The notes: generated by a model not told the origin, from the sequence alone. A stretch of DNA of 64,000 bases from Saprospiraceae bacterium (GCA_016717265.1 JADKFX010000001.1:1252501-1316500); one strand, 5' to 3'. Numbered from the stretch's first letter, positions 46,342 through 56,267 are shown. A program made the numbers and translations.

Positions 46342-48654
46342 ATGATCCCTGATTTTATGAAATATTTTATTCTTAGTATCCTACAGTTGGTTTTGCATAG
46401 CTTTATAGAAGCACAATCATTGTATGACCTGTACACGATTCAAGAAGTTAAAATTACCTTCCCATTTAGCAATTGGGATCAAAAATTGGATTCTCTACAT
46501 ACGGTGGATTCGGATGCTCGGTTAATTGCAACAAAGCTCGAACTCAATGGAATAGTATATGACAGTGTTGGCATTCGTTATAAAGGAAATTCTACTTATA
46601 ATGCAAACAGAAATAAAAATCCATTTAATATTAAACTGGATTTTATTAAGTCAAATCAAAAATACGATGGGCACAATACTTTAAAACTCTCCTCAGGGTT
46701 CATGGATCCAAGTTTTTTACGGGAAGTCATGGCGTATAAAATTGCAAGACAGTATCTTCCTGCATCCCTGGCAAATTTTATCAATGTTTATGTAAATAAT
46801 ATACTTGTCGGATTGTATTCAAATGTAGAAGATGTTGATAAGGATTTTTTATCCAATCATTTTTATTCTTCAAATAATGCATTTTTTCAATGCGATCGAA
46901 TTGATAAGCAAATACAACTTCCTGGAAGCTGTCCGCCAGGTATGGTTGGATCTGCTTTGAAATATGTGACCCCAGATTCAGCTTGTTATTTTAATAATTA
47001 TGAAAAAGAATCCGAAACAGGATGGAATGAGTTATTAAACATGATGTTTCATTTGAATCAGGATCTTGCAAACCTTGAAAATTACCTCGATGTGGATCGC
47101 GCTTTGTGGATGCTTGCTTTGAATAATTTTTTTGTAAATCTGGATAGTTATAGTGGATCTGGGCATAATTATTTAGTATATGAAAATAAATTGGGGCGAT
47201 TTAATACGATACCCTGGGATTTAAATGAGTTTTATGGAGCTTTTACAAATGCTGGTGTTGGAGGGCAATTAACGGTGCTTCAAATGCAACAATTGGATCC
47301 ATTACTTCATTTAAATAATTTAGAGCGCCCTTTAATTTCGAAGTTATTTTCTATTCCTAAATGGAAAAAAAGATATTTAGCACATTTATTTACAATCTTA
47401 AATGATGCAAAAAATGCAAATGCTTATGAACACGATGGATTGGTTTTGCAAAATCAAATTAGCGCCTCAGTATCAAATGATCGGAATAAGTTTTTTACAG
47501 ATGCAGCGTTCATTGCAAATTTATATACTGATTTCACAAATTCAGGTGGAATGGGTGGGGCAAAGACCTATCCGGGATTAATTTCTTTTACAAATGCAAG
47601 AATTTCATTTTTATCAAATCATCCAAGCTTAATTGTAACAAAACCAAGTATCGAGCAAATACATAGTTTTCCTACAGAAATACATAAAAATGAAATCGTT
47701 TATATTGCTGCCAAGATATCTAATGCAAGCCTTAGCAGTTTATTTTACAGATATGGTCCAGAAGAAATTTTTAAAGAACTTATGATGTTTGATGATGGAT
47801 TGCATCAAGATGGGATTGCCGGAGATAGTATATTTGGTGCAGCCATAAATATGCTTAACTATAGTTCTCTGCAATATTATTTATATTCTGAAAATGCAAA
47901 TTCTGCATCCTTAATGCCTCCTAGAGCAGAGTACGAATTTTATACTTTGCAAGTGCAAACGGATACTTTTATAAAAGGAGATATTCTTTTGAATGAATTG
48001 CAAGCTTCAAATACGATTCTTAAAGATGAACATGGTGATTTTGATGATTGGATAGAGATTTTTAATAGCACAGATCATGCAATTTCTCTCAATGGCTTGT
48101 ACTTAACGGATAATTTCGATAATAAATTAAAATGGAAATTTCCAGATACTGCGATTAATGCTAATTCTTTTTTGATTATTTGGGCCGATGAAGATGGTGG
48201 AGATGAAGGCTTACATGCAAATTTTAAATTGTCAAAATCTGGTGAACGCCTTGGCTTGTTTACTATAGATAGTGTTTCATTAGATGAAGTTGAATTCCCT
48301 GCATTGAATGATAATCAATCGTATGGCCGTTGTTTAAATGCCTGGGAGTATACAAGGAATCCAACATTTGGAATTCCAAATGATTGTAACATAACATGGG
48401 TTGCAGAATCGCCAAAATTTGAATATGTATTCTGTTATCCAAATCCTATTGATCAGCGTATTCAATTAGTGTTTAACAATGCAATTCCAAATTTAATTAT
48501 TGCAACTGATATTTTAGGAAATATTATTTACAAATCTAAAACTATAGATTCTAAATTATTTACAATTATTTCTGATTCTTGGAAGCCCGGTCTGTATAAT
48601 TTGCATTTCATATTTTCGGACATTCAAACATTTCAGAAAATAATTAAAAAATAA
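46342..48654 (+). CDS. secreted CotH kinase family protein with lamin-tail domain and T9SS signal (second copy)
   Basis: A 770-residue paralogue of the protein at 9685, with the same order of parts. A signal peptide ends near FIEAQ (about residue 24). The CotH kinase-like domain (about 30-340) has VYDSVGIRYKGNSTYN, KNPFNIKLDF, FLREVMAYKIA, LNNFFVNLDSYSG and IPWDLNEFYGAF. A lamin-tail domain starts near 546 (ILLNELQAS, DFDDWIEIFNSTD). The last 75 residues (CYPNPIDQRI to the lysine-rich end) are a type A T9SS signal. The two copies differ in many positions, so the duplication is old. It ends at a bidirectional terminator. Confidence 0.85.
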   Translation: MIPDFMKYFILSILQLVLHSFIEAQSLYDLYTIQEVKITFPFSNWDQKLDSLHTVDSDARLIATKLELNGIVYDSVGIRYKGNSTYNANRNKNPFNIKLDFIKSNQKYDGHNTLKLSSGFMDPSFLREVMAYKIARQYLPASLANFINVYVNNILVGLYSNVEDVDKDFLSNHFYSSNNAFFQCDRIDKQIQLPGSCPPGMVGSALKYVTPDSACYFNNYEKESETGWNELLNMMFHLNQDLANLENYLDVDRALWMLALNNFFVNLDSYSGSGHNYLVYENKLGRFNTIPWDLNEFYGAFTNAGVGGQLTVLQMQQLDPLLHLNNLERPLISKLFSIPKWKKRYLAHLFTILNDAKNANAYEHDGLVLQNQISASVSNDRNKFFTDAAFIANLYTDFTNSGGMGGAKTYPGLISFTNARISFLSNHPSLIVTKPSIEQIHSFPTEIHKNEIVYIAAKISNASLSSLFYRYGPEEIFKELMMFDDGLHQDGIAGDSIFGAAINMLNYSSLQYYLYSENANSASLMPPRAEYEFYTLQVQTDTFIKGDILLNELQASNTILKDEHGDFDDWIEIFNSTDHAISLNGLYLTDNFDNKLKWKFPDTAINANSFLIIWADEDGGDEGLHANFKLSKSGERLGLFTIDSVSLDEVEFPALNDNQSYGRCLNAWEYTRNPTFGIPNDCNITWVAESPKFEYVFCYPNPIDQRIQLVFNNAIPNLIIATDILGNIIYKSKTIDSKLFTIISDSWKPGLYNLHFIFSDIQTFQKIIKK

Positions 48655-48687
48655 GGAAACTATATTTTAACGATTCCTTATTTTTTT
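48650..48687. terminator. bidirectional terminator between convergent genes
   Basis: A perfect 9-bp inverted repeat (AATAAGGAA at 48650-48658, TTCCTTATT at 48674-48682) followed by a T-run on the plus strand and an A/T-rich run on the minus strand. Its arms contain the stop codons of both flanking genes. Confidence 0.75.
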
Positions 48688-49982
48688 GATTCATGTTCTA
48701 TCAACCACATTGCATCTAATACGACCATGCTATCTATGGAAATACCTTTTTCTAGCGCTTTTATTCTTATTTTCTGAATCCAGGCTGAATCAGATGGAAT
48801 ATATTTTATTAAATTCGCTAAACGTTCTTCAAAATCTAAGTTTTGATATTCATTATTATCTACTAATCGACTTGTCCATTCAATAAATCCCCAGCCAAGA
48901 TTTGTAAGATTTGCATCTGTTGAAATTATAATAAACACATCTTGATTGCGCAGTGCCTGTTTAAGTAAAACCTGATTTGCAAGCATGGACTTCTGTTTGT
49001 CTGGGCTATAAATTTCTCGATAATAATACCAAAAAGAACTATTTCCAAACGCATTTGGCAAACCCATTTTATAAATTGTCCAGTAATAGCTATCTGCAAT
49101 TACCATGATATTAGATTTATTTTTTGTAGCAAAGTTTTCAAATGCTATTTGAGGATAAGCCAGCGCAGGACCTTTTAAAGGGAATATCAAATTGAGCCCT
49201 TTTTCAATATCATTATCTTCAAATCGCGCTTGTTCTTTGTCAATCTGATTCCATGACAATTCCGGAAGGTCAATATTTCTTGCGGATTCAATATAATGGA
49301 TCAGTGAGTCTGCTACTAAACAAGCGCCATAATAACTCCAGTGAATGCCATATTTTGTATATAATGGATATGGTGCAGTGTTTTTATTTTGTAAAAAATA
49401 AGCATTAAAATCTATAAAATTAATACCAAGTTCATTCGCTAATTTTAAATGCCGTTCGTAATTCGTAGTAGTTCGAACAACATTTGAAGAATCTGGAAAA
49501 TATTCTGGATAAAATTGACCTTTACTAGCAGCAAATACCAGGAGTACCAATTTATTTTTAGACGCTAAAGAATCTTGAATTTTTTTCAGATTTAACATTC
49601 TCGTGCGAATGCTATCTTCGCCAATAAAATCCTTACCAAAGTATGCTCTTAGGTAATTGATTTCAAAAAGATAATTTTCTTTTCCTCTGATTACAGAATT
49701 TGCATTCACTTTATCAAAAAGCGAAAAATCTATTTGATTGTTCAAACGAACAAAAGAGGGCTGGAATCCAAATTTGCTATTTAAATAGGATGCTTTTGCA
49801 TTTTGAAAATGGCCATCAAGCCAACTTTTTTCATTTAGTATTGGATTGAATTTTTTTTCAATACTGCCACTTAATTCACGAACCTTAATAAATTGAAAAC
49901 TACCTTGTAACCAAGGTATAAAAAGGATCGTTAGGATTACCCAAAATATCACTTTTCGTGGATCTGATTTTTTAATATCCAT
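48678..49982 (-). CDS. AlgX/AlgJ-like SGNH acetyltransferase, O-acetylation partner
   Basis: A 434-residue protein with one N-terminal membrane segment (about 11-26) and an extracytoplasmic SGNH-type domain like AlgJ/AlgX/DltD-associated proteins. Motifs are LVLLVFAASKGQFYPEYFP, KYGIHWSYYGACLVADSL (the His-containing motif, in the GIHWS form rather than TDTHW) and MVIADSYYWTIY (the DSY serine motif). It moves acetyl groups received from the MBOAT protein onto a polysaccharide in the periplasm. It starts 2 bases after the MBOAT stop codon, so the pair is an operon. The acceptor polysaccharide is not identified. Confidence 0.8.
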   Translation of the reverse strand: MDIKKSDPRKVIFWVILTILFIPWLQGSFQFIKVRELSGSIEKKFNPILNEKSWLDGHFQNAKASYLNSKFGFQPSFVRLNNQIDFSLFDKVNANSVIRGKENYLFEINYLRAYFGKDFIGEDSIRTRMLNLKKIQDSLASKNKLVLLVFAASKGQFYPEYFPDSSNVVRTTTNYERHLKLANELGINFIDFNAYFLQNKNTAPYPLYTKYGIHWSYYGACLVADSLIHYIESARNIDLPELSWNQIDKEQARFEDNDIEKGLNLIFPLKGPALAYPQIAFENFATKNKSNIMVIADSYYWTIYKMGLPNAFGNSSFWYYYREIYSPDKQKSMLANQVLLKQALRNQDVFIIISTDANLTNLGWGFIEWTSRLVDNNEYQNLDFEERLANLIKYIPSDSAWIQKIRIKALEKGISIDSMVVLDAMWLIEHESKK

Positions 49983-49984
49983 TC

Positions 49985-51406
49985 TTAAAATCTGAAATAA
50001 ATAAATGGATTAAATCCAGTTGAACTAATCATAGCAATGCAAATACAAAATAAGATTAAGCTGCAAATCATCCAGATATAATGCATTTTTATAGAATATG
50101 TTGTAAAAAATATTTTATGCTGAATATCTTTTCCTGATTTGGTAATTGTAAAAAATGCAAAAATAAAAGCTATCATTGTGTAGAAGTAAAATTCTACATC
50201 CAAAGGAAGCGTATTTCCGGTTTGAAAACCAAACATATTTTGTAAAAATAAAAATGCATCTTGAATATCTTCTATTCTAAAGAATACCCAGCCAATCATT
50301 ATTAAAAGAAAAATAATTGGGATGGTAATCCAATATCCAAGTCTGGCATAAATCGTAAGCAAGAAGCTTCTTTCTAAAATGAGAAACAAACCATGATAAG
50401 CACCCCACAGAATGAAACTCCAGGACGCACCGTGCCAGAGCCCGGAAGCTACAAATACTACCCACAAATTAAAGTATAAACGACTTGGCGTAACTTGATT
50501 TCCTCCTAATGGAATGTATAGATAATTTCGCATCCAATTTCCTAAACTTATATGCCACCGCCTCCAAAAATCTGTGATACTTTGGGCGGTATACGGGTTG
50601 TTAAAATTTTCAGGAAATTTAAAACCGATCATTTTTCCAATTCCAATGGCCATGTCTGAATATCCACTGAAATCAAAATAAATTTGAAATGTATAGGAAA
50701 GGATCCCTATCCACGCCATTTGAGTACCCATTCCTTCATAATTTGATTGAAATACCTGATCGGCATAAGCACCTAAATGATTTGCGATAATTACTTTTTT
50801 AGATAAGCCCAATACAAATCTGTAGAATCCTGTTAGCCGATTTTCATAGCATTCATTTTCGGAGCGATCTTGTATTTGATCTGCTAATTCATGATATCTG
50901 ATGATAGGACCTGCAATGAGTTTTGGAAAAAGTATGATATAGGTTTGATAATCCCAAAAGTGATTTAAAGGTTTATGAATTTTTCTATAAACATCAACAA
51001 CGTAGGTAATTGTTTCAAACGTATAAAATGAAATCCCAATGGGCAGTATTAATTTTGTCCAGTGAATGGATTGTGTGCTCACCAAACCGAGGACAGCATT
51101 CAAATTTTCAATAAAAAAATTTGAATATTTAAAATAGATTAATAAACCTAAATTCAAGGATAAAGAAACAATCAATAAAAGTTTTCGCTTCATTTCATTT
51201 GCGGATGAATCCATCCACTTTACAAGATGAAAATCGATATAGGTTGTAGCTAAAATTACAAAAATAAACTTTGGAGCTCCCCAACTATAAAAGAAAATAC
51301 TAAAAATTAATATGATAAAATTCTTATAAGGCTTACTAACTAAATAATAACACAGTAAAAACAGTGGCAGGAAATAAAGCAAAAACACTACACTGCTAAA
51401 AACCAT
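49985..51406 (-). CDS. MBOAT-family O-acyltransferase (AlgI-like)
   Basis: A 473-residue polytopic membrane protein. Several transmembrane helices start from the N-terminus (VFLLYFLPLFLLCYYLV). MBOAT motifs are LILPIGISFYTFETITYVVDVY, DFSGYSDMAIGIGKMIGF, DFWRRWHISLGNWMRNYLYIPLGG and the catalytic His in ASGLWHGASWSFILWGAYHG. It carries acetyl (or another acyl) groups across the inner membrane for O-acetylation of an exopolysaccharide or wall polymer. It is first in a two-gene operon with the AlgX-like gene. Confidence 0.9.
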   Translation of the reverse strand: MVFSSVVFLLYFLPLFLLCYYLVSKPYKNFIILIFSIFFYSWGAPKFIFVILATTYIDFHLVKWMDSSANEMKRKLLLIVSLSLNLGLLIYFKYSNFFIENLNAVLGLVSTQSIHWTKLILPIGISFYTFETITYVVDVYRKIHKPLNHFWDYQTYIILFPKLIAGPIIRYHELADQIQDRSENECYENRLTGFYRFVLGLSKKVIIANHLGAYADQVFQSNYEGMGTQMAWIGILSYTFQIYFDFSGYSDMAIGIGKMIGFKFPENFNNPYTAQSITDFWRRWHISLGNWMRNYLYIPLGGNQVTPSRLYFNLWVVFVASGLWHGASWSFILWGAYHGLFLILERSFLLTIYARLGYWITIPIIFLLIMIGWVFFRIEDIQDAFLFLQNMFGFQTGNTLPLDVEFYFYTMIAFIFAFFTITKSGKDIQHKIFFTTYSIKMHYIWMICSLILFCICIAMISSTGFNPFIYFRF

Positions 51407-51498
51407 AAATGAATAGGAAGTTTAAGATTTATAATTTACTTTGTTCATAAGCTAGGAATTATTTTATTACGCGAAGCTTTTAAAATAGTTATGTTGCG

Positions 51499-52212
51499 TT
51501 ATTTTTTCTTAGTGGATACCGTTTCATTTCCTGCAATACAGATCACCCATTCACCAACTATTTTTTCACTTTTAAGTTGCTCTTTTATTTCTAAAAAACT
51601 ACCTGTAAAATAGCGTTCATAGATTTTAGAAATTTCTTTGGCAAAACAAGCTAGATGTTCTGGTCCAAAATGTTCCATAAGTTCATCTAAACATTTAAGG
51701 AGTCGATGCGGAGATTCATATAAAATTATTGTACAATTTAAATTAGCTATGAACTTTAATTGACTACTTCTACCTTTTTTTTGTGGAAGAAATCCATTAA
51801 AAAAAAATTTATCACAAGGTAAGCCAGAAGCAACAAGCGCCGGAACAAATGCGGTAGCACCCGGCAATGCAATTACAGGAATGTTTTCTTGCCTACAACT
51901 TCTCACCAATAAATAAGCAGGGTCCGAAATTCCTGGAGTGCCAGCATCGGTGACGATTGCTATGGATAGACCTTGTTTTAATTTATCGATGATGGCTTGA
52001 AGTGATTTATGTTCATTCTGGCTATGGAAACTTTTCAAAGATTTGTGAATATTAAAATGCAATAAAAGTTTATTGCTAACGCGGGTATCTTCAGCTAGAA
52101 TTAAGTCAACTGATGATAACACGCTCAGTGCTCGAGGTGTCATATCAGTTAAATTTCCAATCGGTGTTGGAACCAGGTATAAACAAGGTTTAATTTCTTT
52201 TTTTTGTTCCAT
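51499..52212 (-). CDS. rsmI: 16S rRNA (cytidine(1402)-2'-O)-methyltransferase
   Basis: A 237-residue RsmI, which methylates the 2'-OH of C1402 in the decoding centre of 16S rRNA. The signature start is LYLVPTPIGNLTDMTPRAL, followed by LAEDTRVSNKLL, IVTDAGTPGISDP (SAM site), ALPGATAFVPALVASGLP and FNGFLPQKKG. It lies 23 bases downstream of purS on the same strand. A divergent paralogue is at 37830. Confidence 0.93.
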   Translation of the reverse strand: MEQKKEIKPCLYLVPTPIGNLTDMTPRALSVLSSVDLILAEDTRVSNKLLLHFNIHKSLKSFHSQNEHKSLQAIIDKLKQGLSIAIVTDAGTPGISDPAYLLVRSCRQENIPVIALPGATAFVPALVASGLPCDKFFFNGFLPQKKGRSSQLKFIANLNCTIILYESPHRLLKCLDELMEHFGPEHLACFAKEISKIYERYFTGSFLEIKEQLKSEKIVGEWVICIAGNETVSTKKK

Positions 52213-52235
52213 TCTGGAAAATCTCGTTTCCCTAA

Positions 52236-52493
52236 TTATGATTGTTCAGATAGAGAATAGGTAAAAGTTTCTGTTATCATATTTGTGAGTAATTTCTTAC
52301 AACTATTTTCTACAAGTTCTTTCGCAGCTGCTTCACTTTGAGCTTCAAATTGCATTTCTATATGTTTTCCGATACGCACATCAAGAACTCCCTGAATATC
52401 CAAATGCTGCATATTTTTTGCAACGGTTTTACCTTGGGGGTCTAAAAGCTCTTTATGAGGTAAGATGTCAATTTTTGCTTTATAAATTTTCAT
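52236..52493 (-). CDS. purS: phosphoribosylformylglycinamidine synthase subunit PurS
   Basis: Eighty-five residues, the usual size. PurS joins PurQ and PurL in the FGAM synthase complex of purine synthesis. The pattern YKAKIDILPHKELLDPQGKTV, the central DVRIGKHIEMQF and the C-terminal helix KELVENSCKKLLTNMITETF fit the family. Its start overlaps the end of pssA by 14 bases. purL and purQ are not in the window. Confidence 0.9.
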   Translation of the reverse strand: MKIYKAKIDILPHKELLDPQGKTVAKNMQHLDIQGVLDVRIGKHIEMQFEAQSEAAAKELVENSCKKLLTNMITETFTYSLSEQS

Positions 52494-53190
52494 GTATTTT
52501 ATTTTCGTTTTGAATAATATTATAATAGATGCTAACTAAAATATGAATAAGAATAACAACACTTAGGGCGACTGGACCAATCCAAATCCAACTTCCTAAA
52601 GCGATCAATTCAAGTACCAGAAGATAGCCATATTGGCGTAACCAGATTTTTGAAAAATGAATTTTTAATATTTTAATTTGACTGATCATTAAAAAGGAAA
52701 AAAGCAATAGAATACTGGTAAAGATATAGGGTTGCATTACCATGGATTGCAATTCATTTTTTTGCAAATTTAAAGCGTACAAACCTAAAAAAAACAAGGC
52801 ATTTGCTGGCACCGGTAAGCCTGTAAAGAACAAATCCGTTCCTTTACTTTCTACATTGTATCTGGCCAATCGAAAAGCAGCCATAATTGCTACTAAAAAT
52901 CCGACGTATGCCATATAACCCTGGTGTGGAAACCCGATGTTTAGGATTTGAAAACAAATGAATGCGGGAACAACTCCAAATGAAACGACATCAGATAATG
53001 AATCTAATTGAACCCCGAGTGCCGAAGCTTGATTTAATTTCCGGGCAATAAACCCATCAAAAAAATCAACCAGTGCAGCTGTCAAAATTAGAAAAATCGT
53101 AGCTTCAACCTGCCCTCGGTGAAGGCTCACCAAGGCACAACATCCAAAAAAGAGATTTAAAGCTGTTAAGATATTTGGTATCGTAAACAT
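52480..53190 (-). CDS. pssA: CDP-diacylglycerol--serine O-phosphatidyltransferase
   Basis: A 236-residue inner-membrane enzyme that makes phosphatidylserine, the precursor of phosphatidylethanolamine. The CDP-alcohol phosphotransferase motif is DFFDGFIARKLNQASALGVQLDSLSD (DG, AR, G, D, D spacing, about 42-67). It starts PNILTALNLFFGCCA and has about six to eight transmembrane segments. It heads the pssA-purS-rsmI operon. TAAATTTG on the minus strand at 53215-53208 is a good -7 box. Confidence 0.93.
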   Translation of the reverse strand: MFTIPNILTALNLFFGCCALVSLHRGQVEATIFLILTAALVDFFDGFIARKLNQASALGVQLDSLSDVVSFGVVPAFICFQILNIGFPHQGYMAYVGFLVAIMAAFRLARYNVESKGTDLFFTGLPVPANALFFLGLYALNLQKNELQSMVMQPYIFTSILLLFSFLMISQIKILKIHFSKIWLRQYGYLLVLELIALGSWIWIGPVALSVVILIHILVSIYYNIIQNENKIHENL

Positions 53191-53376
53191 TTTATAAGCA
53201 TAACGCGCAAATTTAATAGATAAAGCCGTGATAATGAAGCTGAATGGAATTCATCCTTTGACTAAAGTGGAATTTTCTTAGTTTTAAGCTGGAATTCAGC
53301 AATTTTAAATCACTTTTTTTATCTTAAAGGTGTCTTAATTGTATAAAATTGCGTTAATATTCTATAAATTCTTCGA

Positions 53377-55479
53377 ATGACCAGGTTTTTAGTTTTAGTT
53401 CTATTCCTACTTATTTCAGGTTCCCAGCTATTTGCGCAACCCACCAATGATAATTGCAATACCCCTATTACTTTAACAGATATTACGAATTATTGCAGTA
53501 GGGTTGGTGAATTTACAAATGTTGATGCAACCCCCTCAGGATATGGTGCTGCCACCTGTTGGCCTAGTACTGGAAGAGATGTTTGGTTTAGATTTAGAGC
53601 TTTTTTCACAGATGTTAATATCACCATAATTGGTATAAATAATAGAAGTGGGGTTCCGGGAGGTACCTTATCCCGCCCGATGGTAGCATTATATCGGGGT
53701 GTATGCGGTGGAACTATATCAGAATTAAGATGTGGTGCCGATCTTGCTGGTAATGGAGCTTTAGGAATCTATCAAGGTGGACTGGTTGTTGGAGTTGATT
53801 ATTATATCCGGGTGGATGGGATAAATAATTCAATGGGTACTTTTCAATTGTGCTTAAATAATTTTAATCCACCGGCACTACCTGGTCAAGATTGTAATAC
53901 CGCTGGTGTACTTTGTGATAAAACGCCATTTGTTGTTCAAAAAGTTACAGGTGGGGGTAGGGATCCAGATGAAGCTGCAGCCTCCTGTCTTGGTGATAAC
54001 AGTGCTAAAAATTCAGAGTCTTCTTCTGTTTGGTTTACCTGGATCGCTGCAAATGATGGGACCTTGACGTTTACTTTAAAGCCTTTAAACCCTTCTGATG
54101 ATATAGATTATGCATTGTATGAATTACCCAGTGGTATTCATAAGTGTTCTGATAAAATACTTTTACGCTGTAATGCAACTGCACCACCATGTGCCGGACC
54201 AACGGGCTTAAATCTGACAGATCCTGATATTTCAGAGAATTTAGATTGCAATTCCGGAGAAAATGGGTATTGTAAATTTATTGATATGCAAAAAGATCAT
54301 ACCTATACGCTAGTCGTAAATAATTTTACCGATACCGGGATAGGCTTTTCTGTAGAATGGGGTGGGACAGGAGAGTTTGCAGGTCCGGTTGCAAATTTTG
54401 GAGTTGATCCACCTACCGGATTAAAATGTGAAACCGATTTTGTAGTTGCAGACTCCTCGACATTTGTTTCCGGAAGTATTCTTCGCTGGACATGGAATTT
54501 TGGTAAAGATGCAATACCTCAAACTGCTGTCGATAATGCAGCGGGTGTAAAACATTCGGTCAGATATAATTCCTTTGGTGAAAAATATATTTCGTTAACG
54601 ATTATTACAGATATTGGTTGTCAAATAACAGAAATCAGAAGAATTTATGTGGAGCCATGCTGTGAAGATTTACCAACCCTTAGGATAGGAATTGATAGTA
54701 CCAGAAACCTGAGTTGTTTTGAATCAAATGATGGAATGATCGCCTTCAATGGGAATCAAGGAACTCCTTTTGATGAAGATATAAATGGTGTTAAATCATT
54801 TTATTACCAGTATAGTTTAAATGGTCAAGATTTTAGCCCAACCAGCCGTTTTATTAATTTACCAGCAGGAACCTATACCGTTTACATACAAGATAGAAAA
54901 GGATGTACAGATTCTATTCAGGTGGTTATAACACAACCCGACAAAGTAGTTCCAAATGCTGGTTCAGATCTAGAAATTGATCTGGGAGATTTTATTGATT
55001 TAAATGCGACGGTAGTACCTGGAGGGATTTATAATTACAATTGGGAACGGGGTACAAATATAGATTGTATTAATTGTCAAAATACCAAGGCGTTGCCGAT
55101 CAATGATGGCTATTATACAGTCAGAACTACAAATGAAAATGGATGTACTGGATTGGATTCATTTTTTGTGCGAGTGCGAAAAAACTATGATGTTTTTACA
55201 CCGAATGTATTTAGCCCAAATGGGGACAATATTAATGATTTCTTTTTTGTAGGTGGAAGTAAATCCATTGCAAATGTTGACTTGCTTCAAATATTTGATC
55301 GTTGGGGAAATTTAATTTATGAAGGTAAAAATTTACAACCAAATAATCAATCTATCGGTTGGAATGGACGATTTAAAAATCAATCCTGTAATCCTGGTGT
55401 TTATGTTTATTTAATAAAAGCCCGTTTTTTAGATGATCATGTTTTAACTGAAAGCGGCGATCTTTCTTTATTAAAATGA
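53377..55479 (+). CDS. secreted multidomain protein with gliding-type (type B) T9SS C-terminal domain
   Basis: A 700-residue surface or secreted protein. A signal peptide ends near QLFAQ (about residue 21). Two Cys-rich beta-sandwich domains (about 24-165 and 172-335, each beginning DNCNTP or DCNTAG) resemble pre-peptidase C-terminal-type folds. A PKD-like domain follows (about 345-425, WTWNFGKD), then an SprB repeat (about 432-525, GTYTVYIQDRKGC), another Ig-like domain, and a CHU_C gliding-associated C-terminal domain (about 605-700: TPNVFSPNGDNINDFF, FDRWGNLIYEG, GVYVYLIKA). The last is a type B T9SS export signal. It is probably an adhesin-like protein. It overlaps lptC by 4 bases. Confidence 0.85.
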   Translation: MTRFLVLVLFLLISGSQLFAQPTNDNCNTPITLTDITNYCSRVGEFTNVDATPSGYGAATCWPSTGRDVWFRFRAFFTDVNITIIGINNRSGVPGGTLSRPMVALYRGVCGGTISELRCGADLAGNGALGIYQGGLVVGVDYYIRVDGINNSMGTFQLCLNNFNPPALPGQDCNTAGVLCDKTPFVVQKVTGGGRDPDEAAASCLGDNSAKNSESSSVWFTWIAANDGTLTFTLKPLNPSDDIDYALYELPSGIHKCSDKILLRCNATAPPCAGPTGLNLTDPDISENLDCNSGENGYCKFIDMQKDHTYTLVVNNFTDTGIGFSVEWGGTGEFAGPVANFGVDPPTGLKCETDFVVADSSTFVSGSILRWTWNFGKDAIPQTAVDNAAGVKHSVRYNSFGEKYISLTIITDIGCQITEIRRIYVEPCCEDLPTLRIGIDSTRNLSCFESNDGMIAFNGNQGTPFDEDINGVKSFYYQYSLNGQDFSPTSRFINLPAGTYTVYIQDRKGCTDSIQVVITQPDKVVPNAGSDLEIDLGDFIDLNATVVPGGIYNYNWERGTNIDCINCQNTKALPINDGYYTVRTTNENGCTGLDSFFVRVRKNYDVFTPNVFSPNGDNINDFFFVGGSKSIANVDLLQIFDRWGNLIYEGKNLQPNNQSIGWNGRFKNQSCNPGVYVYLIKARFLDDHVLTESGDLSLLK

Positions 55480-56042
55480 GCAAACTTAAGTTTCCGTATT
55501 TATTTTCATTTTTACTAATTTTTCTCTTTCATTGTACGGAGGAACGCAAAGAAATGTCTGATAATGATGCAGGAAAATTGATTAATAAAGAAGTCCTAAA
55601 TGATGTAAATGTTATTTACAGTGATTCTGCAAAAATCAAAATTCGCATTGTTGCAACAAAGATGATTCGCTATACAGAGACAGGACAAGAAAAAGAAGAA
55701 TTTCCAGATGGTTTTCAAGCATTTTTTTATGATGATCAGCAACAATTAGTAAATACCTTAGCTTCAAAATATGCAATGAGAGTGCGAAGTGAAGGAAAAA
55801 CATATATGAAAGACAGTGTAGTTTTTACAAGTATAAATCAGGAAGTCTTAAAAACTTCAGAACTTATTTGGAATGAAACCTTAGGACATATCAGTACTGA
55901 CAAATTTGTACGAATTATTAGAAAGGATGAAATGTTACAAGGCTATGGTTTTGAAACCGATCAAAATTTTAGATCGGGTACCATTAAATCTATTGATGCA
56001 ATTATTCCTTCTGAGAAAATGTACAAAGAAGAAGACAAGTAA
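55476..56042 (+). CDS. lptC: LPS export periplasmic protein LptC
   Basis: A 188-residue lipoprotein-like LptC. The N-terminus FLLIFLFHCTEERKEM has a lipobox Cys near residue 20. A beta-jellyroll body follows with VNVIYSDSAKIKIRIVATKM, FPDGFQAFFYDDQ, LASKYAMRVRSEGKTYMKDSVVF and GYGFETDQNF, the usual LptC order. It passes lipopolysaccharide from the LptBFG pump towards LptA. It is coupled to the adhesin-like gene by an ATGA overlap, which is an odd functional pairing. Confidence 0.85.
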   Translation: MSKLKFPYLFSFLLIFLFHCTEERKEMSDNDAGKLINKEVLNDVNVIYSDSAKIKIRIVATKMIRYTETGQEKEEFPDGFQAFFYDDQQQLVNTLASKYAMRVRSEGKTYMKDSVVFTSINQEVLKTSELIWNETLGHISTDKFVRIIRKDEMLQGYGFETDQNFRSGTIKSIDAIIPSEKMYKEEDK

Positions 56043-56250
56043 ACCAATCAATAAAGTCTTCCAGACGATTAAGAAAGGAACATAAAATTGTAAACAACAG
56101 GCTTTTAGTATTGCATTTTATGGTTCTGGGATTCAATCGTTTTTAATATCATTTGGTATCCAAATTAAGGTACATTTTTGTATTTAAAATTGCTTTCTAA
56201 TGGAATTCAGGTTTTTTAGACATTTGGATACACTCATTCAGAGTTCCTTG

Positions 56251-56258
56251 TATCTTTG
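56251..56258 (+). promoter_or_regulatory. -7 promoter box of the CNNM-type gene
   Basis: TATCTTTG, a perfect -7 box, 9 bases before the ATG at 56268. The nearest TTG upstream is 24 bases away, slightly long for the -33 element. Confidence 0.5.
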
Positions 56259-56267
56259 CTTCGAGTC

